64,000 nucleotides of DNA from Acinetobacter gandensis (GCF_001678755.1 NZ_LZDS01000027.1:62001-126000), one strand, 5' to 3'. Numbered from the stretch's first letter, positions 46,083 to 56,670 are shown. A program made the numbers and translations. Notes: generated from the letters alone by a model not told the origin.

Positions 46083-47149
46083 TATTTTGCCCCCTGTGAA
46101 TCAAAGTTAATACGCGGATCAATAATTTGATACATCACATCACTGATTAAACGCAGGATCAGCCCCATTAACGTAAAGATGAATAATGTGCCAAAAATAA
46201 CAGGATAATCACGTTGTACAATTGCTTCAAAGCCCAATAAACCCAAACCATCTAAGTTAAAAATAATCTCAATAAACAGGTTACCAACAAAGAAAATGCC
46301 AATCAGCGCTTCAGGTAAGCCAGCAATCACAATCAACATGGCATTGCGAAATACATGCCCATACAACACTCTTGATTCGGTTAAGCCTTTAGATCGCGCC
46401 GCCAAGACATATTGTTTATTCAATTCGTCCATAAAAGAATATTTGGTCAGATAGGTTAAACTCGCAAAACTACCAATCACCATGGCAAATAAAGGCAACG
46501 CCATATGCCAAAAATAATCCACAATTTTGCCCAACACACTCAGTTCGGCAAAGTTTTCAGAAACTAAGCCTTGTAACGGGAACCATTGAAAATAAGAACC
46601 ACCGGCAAAAAATACAATGAGCAAAATCGCAAAAGCAAACGCCGGAATGGCATAACCAATCGCCAATAAAATAGAGGTGCTTTTATCAAACAACATGCCA
46701 TGTTGACGAGCTTTTTTAATCCCTAATGGTATGGAAACCAAATAAATCAGCAATGTACTCCACAACCCCAAAGACAAGGACACCGGCAATTTTTCCCAAA
46801 GCAATTGTGTCACCGCCTTATCTTTAAAATAACTGGTACCAAAATCGAGGGTTAAATAACCTTTCAACATTAACCAAAAACGCTCCAACAGCGGTTTATC
46901 AAAACCATATTGCGCTTCAATTTTTGCGACCATTTCTTCACTTAAGCCTTTGGCACCTTGATATTTGATGCTAGACGTTGCTGTTTCGCCACCGCTCGTT
47001 GTCCCAATACCCTGAAAAGCTTCGGCTTGCTGAATTGCTTGCTCAACTGGCCCACCCGGAGCAATCTGAATTACCACAAAGTTAATCAATAAAATGAAAA
47101 ACAACGTCGGAATAATCAGGAGCAAACGCTTTAATATATATGTGCCCAT
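46082..47149 (-). CDS. yejB: ABC importer permease YejB
   Basis: 355-residue inner-membrane permease of the DppB/OppB type. It starts MGTYILKRLLLIIPTLFFILL. The EAA loop includes YVLAARSKGLTESRVLYGH, and the C-terminus ends DPRINF plus a short tail. Length is close to E. coli YejB. It follows the binding-protein gene by 34 bases in the yejABEF order. Confidence 0.93.
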   Translation of the reverse strand: MGTYILKRLLLIIPTLFFILLINFVVIQIAPGGPVEQAIQQAEAFQGIGTTSGGETATSSIKYQGAKGLSEEMVAKIEAQYGFDKPLLERFWLMLKGYLTLDFGTSYFKDKAVTQLLWEKLPVSLSLGLWSTLLIYLVSIPLGIKKARQHGMLFDKSTSILLAIGYAIPAFAFAILLIVFFAGGSYFQWFPLQGLVSENFAELSVLGKIVDYFWHMALPLFAMVIGSFASLTYLTKYSFMDELNKQYVLAARSKGLTESRVLYGHVFRNAMLIVIAGLPEALIGIFFVGNLFIEIIFNLDGLGLLGFEAIVQRDYPVIFGTLFIFTLMGLILRLISDVMYQIIDPRINFDSQGAK

Positions 47150-47183
47150 GTTTAAGATGACTTTCCTTGTAATTCAGTTGTCG

Positions 47184-49022
47184 TTATTGTTGACGCAAAT
47201 ATTGCGTAACTTTTTTTGCTTCAACTGCATTGCTCCACCAGTAATCAATACCCGTGGATAACTTTGGTTTTATATTTGGTTGTTGATACATGTTCCAATA
47301 GGCAAACCAATTTTCCCCTTTTCCATAAGTTGGAATTTGGTAATAACCTGCCCGTAAAAGCCGATCTAGTACCCGAGTACGAACAATAAGTTGATCACGA
47401 TTCGGCGCATCAATCACTTGTTGAATCACGTTATCAATCACAGCACTTTTAATGCCTGCATAATTATAATTTCCAACCTGATCAGCGGCTTCACTCCCCC
47501 AAAATTGTGCTTGTTCACTAGATGGAATCAAGGATTGTGGCATTTCATCAATAATCATATCGAAATCAGAGTGACGTAATCTTTCTGTATATTGCGCATC
47601 ATCTACTTTACGGATAGTGACCGTAATTCCCAATCGTTTCAAATTTCGAATATAGGGTAAGATTATCCTTTGCATTTCACTTTGGTGAATTAAAAACTCA
47701 AAATGTACTGGTCGTAAATTTTGATCAACAAGCACACCATTGTGATACCGATAACCTGAGTTTAATAATAGCTGACGTGCAGTCAGTAGATTGCTACGAT
47801 TAAAACCACTCGCATCTGACACAGGATATTTCCAATTGGCCAATACGCCTTTACGCTCTAAAGGACTCATTTCATTTAATAATGGTTTTAAAACTTCCAT
47901 TTCTGCAGTCGTTGGCAAACCTTTGGCTTCCAATACGCTATTTGAAAAATAACTCTGTAAGCGCTGATATTGTCCATAAAACAAGGCTTTATTTTGCCAC
48001 TCAAAATCGTAGGCATAGGTTAATGCTTGACGAAAGCGAATATCCTGAAATGGCATTCGGCGCGTATTAAATACCATGCTTTTTGTGGGTATTGGTCGCT
48101 CATGTGCGATACGTTTTTGTACCACCAAACCCGCTTTAACGGCTGGAAATTGGTAATCACTTACCCATTTTCGTGCTATTTTTTCTTCATATAAACTTGA
48201 TTGCCCAGCTTTAAATCCTTCAAAAGCAATATCTGCGCTTCGATAATAAGTAAACTTGAGAATATCAAAATTATATCGGCCTCTATTCACCGGAAGCTCT
48301 TTTGCCCAATACTTCAAGTTTCGTTTATAACTAATACTGCGTCCAGAATTAATCTGATGAATCAAATAAGGGCCAGAACCCAAAATAGGTTGCATGGTTA
48401 TTTGAGTAAAATCCTTTTTTGCCCAATCCATTTTTGAATAAATTGGCATCTGTGCCAATATCAGTGGCATATCAGAATTATTGCCTGATTTAAATGTCAT
48501 TTTGACCTGATATTTTGACAACACTTCAGTTTTATCCAAATCTGCTAGATACATTTGTAGTCCAGGATTAGATTTCGTTTGATAAGTGTCAAAACTAAAT
48601 TTCACATCTTCAGCAGTCAGTTCCGAGCCATCACTAAAACGTGCCTTAGGATTAAGATGAAAAACTGCAAAGTTAGTATGCTCAGGGTCAAAAGTAATTT
48701 TTTCAGCAATTAATGGATATAACACGCCGGGTTCATCTAAAGATGAACTCATCAGGGTATCAAATAAATAATTCACACCTTCGACTGAGCTTCCTTTGCC
48801 ATTCATGCTATTTAAATTATCAAAACCACCTATAACTGATGTAGTTAAATAACCTCCTTTTGCAGCATAAACATTGGCATAAGGCATTGCTGATAGTTGG
48901 CTATATTTAGGCTGACTATGTATCGCAAGAAAAGGCGTGGTCTGCAATGCAGCCCACGCCCCTTGTGTTACTAAAGTTAAACTAGATACTGCTAACCAGA
49001 TTGAAGTTGAAGCATATGACAT
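47184..49022 (-). CDS. yejA: periplasmic solute-binding protein YejA-like
   Basis: 612-residue family-5 extracellular solute-binding protein with a signal peptide (to about residue 24, TQGAWA). It shows the family segment LNPKARFSDGSELTAEDVKFSF and the C-terminal lobe with YHNGVLVD. E. coli YejA binds peptides and microcin C. AGGAG stands 9 bases before the ATG. First gene of yejABEF, directly downstream of mltD; the 26-base gap leaves room for read-through from mltD. Confidence 0.9.
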   Translation of the reverse strand: MSYASTSIWLAVSSLTLVTQGAWAALQTTPFLAIHSQPKYSQLSAMPYANVYAAKGGYLTTSVIGGFDNLNSMNGKGSSVEGVNYLFDTLMSSSLDEPGVLYPLIAEKITFDPEHTNFAVFHLNPKARFSDGSELTAEDVKFSFDTYQTKSNPGLQMYLADLDKTEVLSKYQVKMTFKSGNNSDMPLILAQMPIYSKMDWAKKDFTQITMQPILGSGPYLIHQINSGRSISYKRNLKYWAKELPVNRGRYNFDILKFTYYRSADIAFEGFKAGQSSLYEEKIARKWVSDYQFPAVKAGLVVQKRIAHERPIPTKSMVFNTRRMPFQDIRFRQALTYAYDFEWQNKALFYGQYQRLQSYFSNSVLEAKGLPTTAEMEVLKPLLNEMSPLERKGVLANWKYPVSDASGFNRSNLLTARQLLLNSGYRYHNGVLVDQNLRPVHFEFLIHQSEMQRIILPYIRNLKRLGITVTIRKVDDAQYTERLRHSDFDMIIDEMPQSLIPSSEQAQFWGSEAADQVGNYNYAGIKSAVIDNVIQQVIDAPNRDQLIVRTRVLDRLLRAGYYQIPTYGKGENWFAYWNMYQQPNIKPKLSTGIDYWWSNAVEAKKVTQYLRQQ

Positions 49023-49048
49023 TCAACTTAACTCCTGTTTAGTACGAC

Positions 49049-52000
49049 TCAGTTCGGCACCTTAATTACATCACCAATTCTTAGTTGAGCCGATGGTTTC
49101 AGGTCATTCATTTCAGCTAAAGCCGAGCTCTCCATACCGTAACGACTGGCTAAACCAATTAAAGTATCACCACGTTTAATACGATATTCCAAAATTGTTT
49201 TAGGAACTTGTATGCTCTGCCCAACTCGTAAACCTGCGCGAGGGCTCAAATTATTCAATTCCGCCAAATCAGAAACGCTAACGCCTACACGATTCGCAAT
49301 CGAATTTAGGGATTCACCAGATTTCACACTGTAGCTTTCCGTATTATTCGATTTAACTGAATTTGTCGAAGTTTTAACTGCTGACTTTTTAGTGTCTAAA
49401 GTTTTATTGCTAAGGTCAGATGGGATCTCACCATCAATTTTAAGTTTTTGACCAACTCGTATAGCACTATTGGTACTGAGTCCATTCAAGGCTACCAAAT
49501 AACTTAATTGAAGTTTATATTTATTCGCGATTTGACCTAAGCTTTCACCGGATTTAACTACATGTGTGTCGCTCATTTCATTTGATACACGACTCACAGC
49601 CTTAGACTCATTTTTAGATTCAACTTTTGTTGACTCATCACCGGTGAGTTTTAACTTTTGTCCAACGCGAAGCCCAGAACTGCGTTCAATACCATTGATA
49701 TTAGCAACATAATCCATGCCCAAATTATAACGGCTTGCAATACCTGTTAGGGTATCACCTGACTGAACAACATAGGTATCAGGTACTGAATTTCCTGCTG
49801 GCACTTTCAAACTTTGTCCAACTTGCAATCCACTATTGCTATTTAGATTATTCAGATTTGCTAATTCAGACAGACTAATTTTTGATTGTGATGCAATACT
49901 GTAAAGCGTGTCACCGCGTTGAACTTTATAAGTTTCAACTTTATAAGCAGGATCAACTTTGACATTTTCAATACGGCTAACGACTTTACTGTCTAACTTT
50001 TCAACTTTTTTATCAGTCTCAACAGTATTTACAGGCACATTGATTTTTTGACCCGCCATCAAGCTACTATTTGAAGTTAGACCCGGTGTTAAGTCGGCTA
50101 ACTCCTGATTTGACAGTGCATAACGGTCTGCAATGACTTTTAGATATTCACCACGTTTTACCACATAAGACTTGGTCTGAATTTTTTGCACTTTTTCAGC
50201 CGTCTGGCTCGCTATCGCTTTTTTATCAGCCTCAAGTTTTGCTTTGGATGCAGCCGTTTCTTTCAATGAAAGTTTTTGACCGACAAATAGACCACTTGTT
50301 GTAGTTAAACCATTGTAGTCAGCAAGTTGCTTAGTTGTTAATCCAAACTGGCTCGCAACTGCGGTTAGACTGTCATTGGCTTTAACCACATATTGATCTG
50401 GCGTTGTTTTCGCTTTCGATTCTTCATTATTTTGTACAATCGGCTTAGCATCGTACAAATAAATTGTTGTCCCTACATATAAAGTTGAATCTGGGGAAAT
50501 TTGGTTCCACTGTGCAATATCACGCCAGTTGACACCATTTTTCATCGCAATCAATGCCAACGTATCACCCGACAAAACCGTATAAGTACTACGTTTACCT
50601 TTCGGTGGTACCACCACGATTTCTGAATCCGTACGGATCACATTTTTGCCTTGGTTACGTTTAGCCTCTTCAGAATCTAAGCTGGTATTTTCAGCGACAC
50701 TTTTCGGATAAGAAAAGCCTTTTGTTAACTCTTTACCTTGCTGCTCTGCAACAGACTGGCTGGTCTGAATTGCAGTCAGCTTAATCTTGCCATCGTATGG
50801 ATCGACAATTTCAGTACCTTTAGGTGCAAGGGCTTTAATTTCTTCTACAACTTCTTCTTGTTCTGCTTTGGTTGCAACCGGTTTTAAGACTTCATCAACT
50901 GTTTTATTTTCACCATCCGCCTTAATCGCTGCCATGATTTGTTCACGTTCATTAGCAGATAATGGCGGCTCGACAGAAACAGGTTTCACTTGTGTACTTG
51001 GTGAAACTGCAACAGGAATACGCGGCGCACTAGGAATATCCGTATTTGAAGCGAAAGCAGCCAATGCAGAAGAACCCACAGGCGTTTTCACTTTTACTTG
51101 ACTTGCTGTAGATGTAACTGTCGTTGTCGCAGGTGTAGTAACTGTTTTAGCTGGTGGTGTTACGACAGCTGCAACTGATGGCTGATTTTTTAAAGGTGGC
51201 GGCGTGACTTTCGTAGGTTGAATCGTTTTGGTATTTAACTCAGGCGGAGTCACACGTGAAGGCGTAATTTCAACATTATTTTTCGGTAAGTTTGAATTAC
51301 TTGCCCAATAACCTGAAGATCCACCTGCCTGTAATTTTTTCAAACGCACATCAACAGAAGGACTCACATCTGCTGGAATCAAAATACGCATTGGACTGCT
51401 GCTATCAATCACATCACCGCGATGACCGGGGTTTAATGAATACAATTCAGCACGACTCAAACCTGTAATTGATGCAATTTCATTTAGATTGGCAGGACCA
51501 ACTGCAACTTCACGGAAATGCGGACGGTTTGCAATTGGCGGTAAACTTACACCATATGCACCCGGGTTTTTAATTATTTGCGCAACAGCTAAGAAACGTG
51601 GCACATAATTCATGGTTTCTTGCGGTAATTTTAACGACCAATAATCGGTTGGTAGGCCTGCTGCGCGGTTGCGGTTAATGGCTTGTTGAATCCGACCAGG
51701 CCCTGCGTTATAAGAAGCCAATGCCAATTCCCAAGAACCAAATTGGTTATGTAATGCACCCAAAAACTCATAAGCAGCACGTGTTGATTCAACTACATCA
51801 CGACGACCGTCATATAAAGAAGTTTGTTTTAAACCGTAGATACGACCTGTACTAGGGATGAACTGCCATAAACCTGCTGCTGCTGCACTACTGGTTGCTG
51901 CTGGATCATAAGAACTTTCAATCACAGGGAGCAAAGCCAATTCTGTCGGCAAACCACGACGCTCTGCTTCTTTTACGGTGTGATATAAATAACGCGATGC

Positions 52001-52378
52001 ACGTGCACTTAAACGATCGATATAAGGTTGACGCGAAATAAACCAACCTCGTTGCGCTTCAATACGGCTATCCCAATGGTTTAAATCCATCTTAAAACCA
52101 ACCGTCATACGCTTCCAAACATCACCATGTTTTAGAACCAATAAACGATCGCCTTCTACTGCACGCATATCTGTTGCAGACAGTAAATCTTCTAGCGAGT
52201 CTAAACTGTTGGCATCAAGAAAATTAGAACCCGCCTGCTTCGAGCCCGCTTTTTGAGTTGTTGTTTGCGACGATGCACAGCCCGTGAGACCCAGTGCTGC
52301 AAGTGCCGAACCTAACACTGTAAATTTAAATAGTTGAGGTAAAGTAGGCTGCCATTCAGTCGCAGTTGATTTATACAT
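49049..52378 (-). CDS. mltD: membrane-bound lytic transglycosylase MltD-like, eight LysM repeats
   Basis: Peptidoglycan lytic transglycosylase, 1109 residues from the ATG at 52378. The start is chosen because TGGA lies upstream and the lipobox LTGC then falls near residue 33. The SLT domain spans about residues 125–270, with the catalytic Glu in LLPVIESSYDP, then AAGLWQFIPSTGRIYGL and SYNAGPGRI. A long Pro/Thr/Val linker follows, then eight LysM modules in the last 500 residues, each with a VKSGDTL-like start and a GLRVGQ-like end. E. coli MltD has only two LysM and about 450 residues. Confidence 0.9.
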   Translation of the reverse strand: MYKSTATEWQPTLPQLFKFTVLGSALAALGLTGCASSQTTTQKAGSKQAGSNFLDANSLDSLEDLLSATDMRAVEGDRLLVLKHGDVWKRMTVGFKMDLNHWDSRIEAQRGWFISRQPYIDRLSARASRYLYHTVKEAERRGLPTELALLPVIESSYDPAATSSAAAAGLWQFIPSTGRIYGLKQTSLYDGRRDVVESTRAAYEFLGALHNQFGSWELALASYNAGPGRIQQAINRNRAAGLPTDYWSLKLPQETMNYVPRFLAVAQIIKNPGAYGVSLPPIANRPHFREVAVGPANLNEIASITGLSRAELYSLNPGHRGDVIDSSSPMRILIPADVSPSVDVRLKKLQAGGSSGYWASNSNLPKNNVEITPSRVTPPELNTKTIQPTKVTPPPLKNQPSVAAVVTPPAKTVTTPATTTVTSTASQVKVKTPVGSSALAAFASNTDIPSAPRIPVAVSPSTQVKPVSVEPPLSANEREQIMAAIKADGENKTVDEVLKPVATKAEQEEVVEEIKALAPKGTEIVDPYDGKIKLTAIQTSQSVAEQQGKELTKGFSYPKSVAENTSLDSEEAKRNQGKNVIRTDSEIVVVPPKGKRSTYTVLSGDTLALIAMKNGVNWRDIAQWNQISPDSTLYVGTTIYLYDAKPIVQNNEESKAKTTPDQYVVKANDSLTAVASQFGLTTKQLADYNGLTTTSGLFVGQKLSLKETAASKAKLEADKKAIASQTAEKVQKIQTKSYVVKRGEYLKVIADRYALSNQELADLTPGLTSNSSLMAGQKINVPVNTVETDKKVEKLDSKVVSRIENVKVDPAYKVETYKVQRGDTLYSIASQSKISLSELANLNNLNSNSGLQVGQSLKVPAGNSVPDTYVVQSGDTLTGIASRYNLGMDYVANINGIERSSGLRVGQKLKLTGDESTKVESKNESKAVSRVSNEMSDTHVVKSGESLGQIANKYKLQLSYLVALNGLSTNSAIRVGQKLKIDGEIPSDLSNKTLDTKKSAVKTSTNSVKSNNTESYSVKSGESLNSIANRVGVSVSDLAELNNLSPRAGLRVGQSIQVPKTILEYRIKRGDTLIGLASRYGMESSALAEMNDLKPSAQLRIGDVIKVPN

Positions 52379-52584
52379 AAAAAAATCCAGACAACTCGTA
52401 TAAAATTTATTTTTTAGATATGCCATTGTAGTGAAGCAGGCTTCAGACACAAGGCGTTAATTTAACGCTATTTCAGTATAAATGTTACAAGAAATTAAAA
52501 AAAACGCGCGATATGGCTTTATCAGCCGCATTTGCGATATACAATATACAACTCAGATTGATAATTTTTGTCCGGATTTGATTT

Positions 52585-54048
52585 ATGTCTCAAACAATCA
52601 CGCTTTATGTTGATGGTGCATGTCGCGGCAACCCTGGTTTGGGTGGCTGGGGAGCTTATATCATCCGTGAATCCGGCGAAGAGAAAATCTGTGGTGGTGA
52701 AGAAAATACCACCAATAACCGCATGGAACTGACTGCTGCCATAGAAGGCATTAAGCATTGTTCAGCCGATGATAAGTTAATTATTTGGACTGACTCCAAC
52801 TATGTGAAACAAGGCATCACTGAATGGATTCATGGTTGGAAAAAGAAAAATTGGAAAGATGTTAAAAATCCTGACCTTTGGAAACTCCTTGATGCTACAT
52901 GTCAGGGTCGTGATATTGAGTGGAACTGGATCAAAGGTCATGCGGGACATCCTGGCAATGAAATGGCCGATCAATTGGCCAATCTTGGTGCCGACAAAAC
53001 TTTAGAAGCACTCAAGCAAGCCCCATCTACTGTAGCTGAAGCCCCTAAAAAAAAAGCTGAATTAGACTGGTTGCTCAATGATCCATTTGGACTTGAGTTT
53101 GCTGGTGATGAAGATGATGAAGAACCACCGGAAGATACATCTACAGTTACAGCCGAAGTCGTTCATGATGATACAACTGAAATTCCTGTCATCATCTCAA
53201 ATACCGCTGTAACAGATGCCGATGATGTCATCGAAAAAGTATTAAGCCCAGAACTAGAAAGTGAAAAAGCGGATCACTTAAAACACAGTGCCGATTTAAC
53301 AAATAAAGTGATTCATCCTAAAATCGTGATCACGCCTGCGACTGTTGATGTCACAGGCCCACGTCAGCTGATTCTCGATACGGAAACGACAGGTTTCTAT
53401 TTTCAAGATGGTGACCGAATTATTGAAGTCGGCGCTGTGGAAATGATTAACCGTAAATTGACGGGTAGCTCAATTCACATTTATATCAATCCGCAAAAAC
53501 CCGTCGGTGAATCTGAAAATATCCATGGTATCAGCGATGACTTTCTTAAAGACCAACCCTTATATAGTGAAATTGCCGATGTGCTGTTTGATTATTTAAA
53601 AGGGGCAGAAATTATTGCGCATAATGCTACCTTCGATATGAACTTCCTCAATATGGAGTTCAAGCGTGCAGGATTTGTTGCGCTTTCGGACGTGTGTGAA
53701 GTCACTGACACCTTGGCAATGGCGAAAGCCAAACACCCTGGCCAGAAAAACTCTCTTGATGCTTTAGTGCGTCGTTATGAAATTCCACAACGTGATCGTA
53801 CCTTCCATGGTGCCTTGCTCGATGCTGAAATTTTATCTGATGTTTACTTAGCGATGACTGGTGGTCAGGTTTCATTTGATATGGATGCCTTGACCCACAG
53901 CCAAAATGCTGATGGTTCACAAACCCGAACTGCAGTAGAAATTGAACTTCCTGTCATTCTACCTTCAGCAGATGAACTTGAGGCACATGAGACATGGATC
54001 AAACAATATGAAGAAAAACATGGATCACCTTGCCTTTTTGCCAAATAA
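52585..54048 (+). CDS. rnhA-dnaQ: RNase HI – DNA polymerase III epsilon fusion
   Basis: 487-residue two-enzyme protein. Residues 1–145 are RNase HI (YVDGACRGNPGLGGWGA, MELTAAIEG, IWTDSNYVKQGI, KGHAGHPGNEMAD, with the catalytic Asp/Glu residues present). About 100 acidic linker residues follow. Residues 255–430 are the DnaQ proofreading exonuclease (LILDTETTGF, EIIAHNATFDMNF, RTFHGALLDAEIL). The C-terminus carries a tail that should bind the polymerase alpha subunit. Primer RNA removal and proofreading would thus be physically joined. The gene is divergent from mltD. Confidence 0.95.
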   Translation: MSQTITLYVDGACRGNPGLGGWGAYIIRESGEEKICGGEENTTNNRMELTAAIEGIKHCSADDKLIIWTDSNYVKQGITEWIHGWKKKNWKDVKNPDLWKLLDATCQGRDIEWNWIKGHAGHPGNEMADQLANLGADKTLEALKQAPSTVAEAPKKKAELDWLLNDPFGLEFAGDEDDEEPPEDTSTVTAEVVHDDTTEIPVIISNTAVTDADDVIEKVLSPELESEKADHLKHSADLTNKVIHPKIVITPATVDVTGPRQLILDTETTGFYFQDGDRIIEVGAVEMINRKLTGSSIHIYINPQKPVGESENIHGISDDFLKDQPLYSEIADVLFDYLKGAEIIAHNATFDMNFLNMEFKRAGFVALSDVCEVTDTLAMAKAKHPGQKNSLDALVRRYEIPQRDRTFHGALLDAEILSDVYLAMTGGQVSFDMDALTHSQNADGSQTRTAVEIELPVILPSADELEAHETWIKQYEEKHGSPCLFAK

Positions 54049-54118
54049 AAACTAAATTTCGTGTTACTTTTTGTATTTAAACAATTCATACATACGTTAT
54101 AGTAAAACCATAAACATG

Positions 54119-54138
54119 AACCGCCTTAACCGGCGGTT
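54119..54138 (+). terminator. hairpin between rnhA-dnaQ and fimL-like gene
   Basis: AACCGCC / GGCGGTT with a 6-base loop lies 70 bases after the fusion gene. No good T-run follows, so it is either a weak terminator or a leader structure of the next gene. Confidence 0.4.
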
Positions 54139-54176
54139 TATAAACAAGATATAACATCAAGGAAAGGTGCAGATAC

Positions 54177-55823
54177 ATGTCTTACCAAACCTCTATTCAT
54201 TTTGATCCAACGGCTTTGCTGATAATAAAAAATGAAGTTGATAACTCGATCAAATTAGTCGAATCAGCAGTCAGCACCCTAGTTGAAGATCAAACATTAC
54301 CTTTCGGGATTGATGATGCACTGACTCAATTTGAACAGTGTGCACAAGTTTTAGCATTGGTCGATATGCCAAGTTTGGCAAAGATTGCCCAATATTCAGC
54401 AGAATTAATGCGCAAGATCATGGGGAATCCAGCGCAAATTAATACTCAAGATGTCATCGCATTGAGCGAAGGCACCACCATGCTAAAACGCTATATTGAA
54501 TTTATCTGTCTGCGTGAAGTTAAAATCCCACAATTCCTGCTCGACAGCTTAAACCGCTTAGAACTTGCTTTAGGTAAGCCGGTAACAACTGAAGGTCAGC
54601 ATATTGAGTCACTACTCGACTGCATTACACCTGATTTTGAATTACCTCAAGCACCTGCTTTAGAAAAATCTAAATATGTTCATCGCTTATACAAACTCAC
54701 GCTGAATAAATTGATAAAGCAAGAAGAAAGCGAACTTGACCTACAAGCGATGAAATTGGTCGGTGCTTATTTAGCTGGATTATCTGAAAAGCACCCAAGT
54801 AAACAATATTGGAACTTGGTTTTTGTTGCACTCAATCAAATTGATCAACTGTTGATTACCGATGCACGTTTACGCACGCTAATCAGCATTGAACGCAACA
54901 TGGCTCAATTTTTTGATGCACCAGAACGTTATAAAGCGAGTATTGCAGATCTTGCCAACGTCCTGAGCCTTTGCATCAGTCAAGAAGATGATATATCGCA
55001 TCATATTCGTGGCAAGCTCAACATTGGCGAAGATCTATTAACTGATACACAGCTACAAGTATTTAGCCGTCATTTATATGGCCCTGACTTTAACACCATG
55101 CATACCATTGGTGAGTTAGTGACGAGTGAGATGGCCCAAATTCGCAATGACATTGAGTTCAACTACCAAAACATGACACCTGAAAAGACTCAGGAACTAC
55201 AAACCAAATTGAATGAGTTAGCGAACATCTTCAAAGTACTCAACCTGAATGAAGCGCATAACGATTTATCACGTCAAGCAGCTTCTCTCGGTAATACTGC
55301 AATTCTGCAAGATGAAAACTTTGCTCAGCAATTGATGAATACCATTCTTTCAGCAATGAACTCAATTGGTGTATTAGAGCGTCACCATACCTCAAGCCGC
55401 CTGCAGCTGCGTGTGAATAACATGAACATCTCGCTTGATCGCTTAGATGAAGCCCATGCTGCATTGCTGAACGAAACCAAAGTCTTAATTGATACAGCCA
55501 GCCAATCTTTGGCGCAGTACTTGAAAGATGGTGATGTAACAAATATTGCAACCACAGCGACACAAGTACGTGAAATTGGTGGTGCAATGTTGTTCTTAAA
55601 TGCGGATGCTGCACAAAATGCATTAAATACCACAGCGAAATTTATTCAAGCTCGAGTTGATACAGCTACTGCAATCAATGCAGTGGAAATCAATCAAGCG
55701 CTCGATTCACTCGCAAGTGCTGACATGCTCATTGACAATTTAAAGAACAAACAACCTGTATTACACACGATGTTTAAGGTAGCATTGGACAGTAGCGAAA
55801 AACTGAAATCTGCAGCAGCCTAA
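54177..55823 (+). CDS. fimL: FimL-like protein (ChpA N-terminal homologue, type IV pilus signalling)
   Basis: 548-residue, almost fully helical protein without membrane segments. Its size and layout (tandem Hpt-like helical bundles without catalytic His boxes, SLAKIAQYSAELM, LQAMKLVGAYLAGL, ERNMAQFFDAPERYK) match FimL of Pseudomonas (about 556 aa). FimL is a degenerate relative of the ChpA N-terminus that links the Pil-Chp system to cAMP and twitching. Upstream GGAAAGG serves the ATG. Its stop overlaps nudC by one base, so the genes are coupled although functions differ. The assignment rests on recalled similarity. Confidence 0.65.
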   Translation: MSYQTSIHFDPTALLIIKNEVDNSIKLVESAVSTLVEDQTLPFGIDDALTQFEQCAQVLALVDMPSLAKIAQYSAELMRKIMGNPAQINTQDVIALSEGTTMLKRYIEFICLREVKIPQFLLDSLNRLELALGKPVTTEGQHIESLLDCITPDFELPQAPALEKSKYVHRLYKLTLNKLIKQEESELDLQAMKLVGAYLAGLSEKHPSKQYWNLVFVALNQIDQLLITDARLRTLISIERNMAQFFDAPERYKASIADLANVLSLCISQEDDISHHIRGKLNIGEDLLTDTQLQVFSRHLYGPDFNTMHTIGELVTSEMAQIRNDIEFNYQNMTPEKTQELQTKLNELANIFKVLNLNEAHNDLSRQAASLGNTAILQDENFAQQLMNTILSAMNSIGVLERHHTSSRLQLRVNNMNISLDRLDEAHAALLNETKVLIDTASQSLAQYLKDGDVTNIATTATQVREIGGAMLFLNADAAQNALNTTAKFIQARVDTATAINAVEINQALDSLASADMLIDNLKNKQPVLHTMFKVALDSSEKLKSAAA

Positions 55824-56596
55824 TGTCTAAATTGTCACTTGCCTATATCTTTAAACAACAGCAATTGTTGGTCGATGAAAACTTTCAACTTCCAGAAGTT
55901 GAGCAACTCGCAAGTGATTTAAATATAGGTACGGGTGATCAAGTGATTGCCCGTGACCTCCTCGAAGATGAGCCTATTCCTCAAGGCTTACAACTCATTC
56001 CAATACGTCAGCTTTTGCAACTCTGGAATGTCAAAGAGTTTGAACAAGCTAGTCGTGCAATTCAACTTTTAGAATGGCGTCGTAATCATAAATTTTGTAG
56101 CCATTGCGGTACAGCAACTGAAGTTCACGCGACTGAATATGCAATGGTATGCCCTGCCTGTGGCTATCACCAATATCCACGGGTCAATCCCTGCGTCATT
56201 ACCGTTATTACACGTGGCAAGGACGAAATCCTCTTAGCAAAAAATGCGCGTAACGCACGGCAAATGTATGGCTTAATTGCCGGTTTTGTTGAAGTTGGCG
56301 AAACTTTAGAGGAAGCTGTACGTCGCGAAACCTTGGAAGAAGTTGGCATACAGGTTAAAAATATCCAGTACTTAGCTAGCCAACCTTGGCCTTTCCCGAG
56401 TAATTTAATGATTGCTTTTAAAGCCGAATATGCAGCTGGTGAATTACAGTTACAAGAAGAAGAAATTGCGGATGCCGCATTTTTCAAGTTTGATCATCTG
56501 CCAGAAATCCCCTTTAAAGGTAGTATTGCCCACGCCATGATTATGCATGCGATACATGGAACAGCGGTAGCTGATGATACAGAGGCTTGGCTTTAA
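55823..56596 (+). CDS. nudC: NAD+ diphosphatase / NAD-decapping Nudix hydrolase NudC
   Basis: 257 residues. It has the NudC-specific zinc ribbon (CSHCGTATE … CPACG, residues 92–117) and the Nudix box GFVEVGETLEEAVRRETLEE (residues about 153–172). The diagnostic SQPWPFPSNLM follows near residue 186. The enzyme splits NAD(H) and removes NAD caps from RNA. Start codon and fimL stop share one base (TAATG). A hairpin terminator follows. Confidence 0.96.
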   Translation: MSKLSLAYIFKQQQLLVDENFQLPEVEQLASDLNIGTGDQVIARDLLEDEPIPQGLQLIPIRQLLQLWNVKEFEQASRAIQLLEWRRNHKFCSHCGTATEVHATEYAMVCPACGYHQYPRVNPCVITVITRGKDEILLAKNARNARQMYGLIAGFVEVGETLEEAVRRETLEEVGIQVKNIQYLASQPWPFPSNLMIAFKAEYAAGELQLQEEEIADAAFFKFDHLPEIPFKGSIAHAMIMHAIHGTAVADDTEAWL

Positions 56597-56623
56597 TCAA
56601 GCAGCAAAAGGTATTTACAAAAA

Positions 56624-56652
56624 AATAAACCGCAATAGATTTGCGGTTTATT
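56624..56652. terminator. convergent terminator after nudC and the esterase
   Basis: AATAAACCGCAA / TTGCGGTTTATT with a 5-base loop between convergent genes, with A-rich and T-rich flanks. Confidence 0.8.
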
Positions 56653-56670
56653 CATACCAATAACAGCTCT

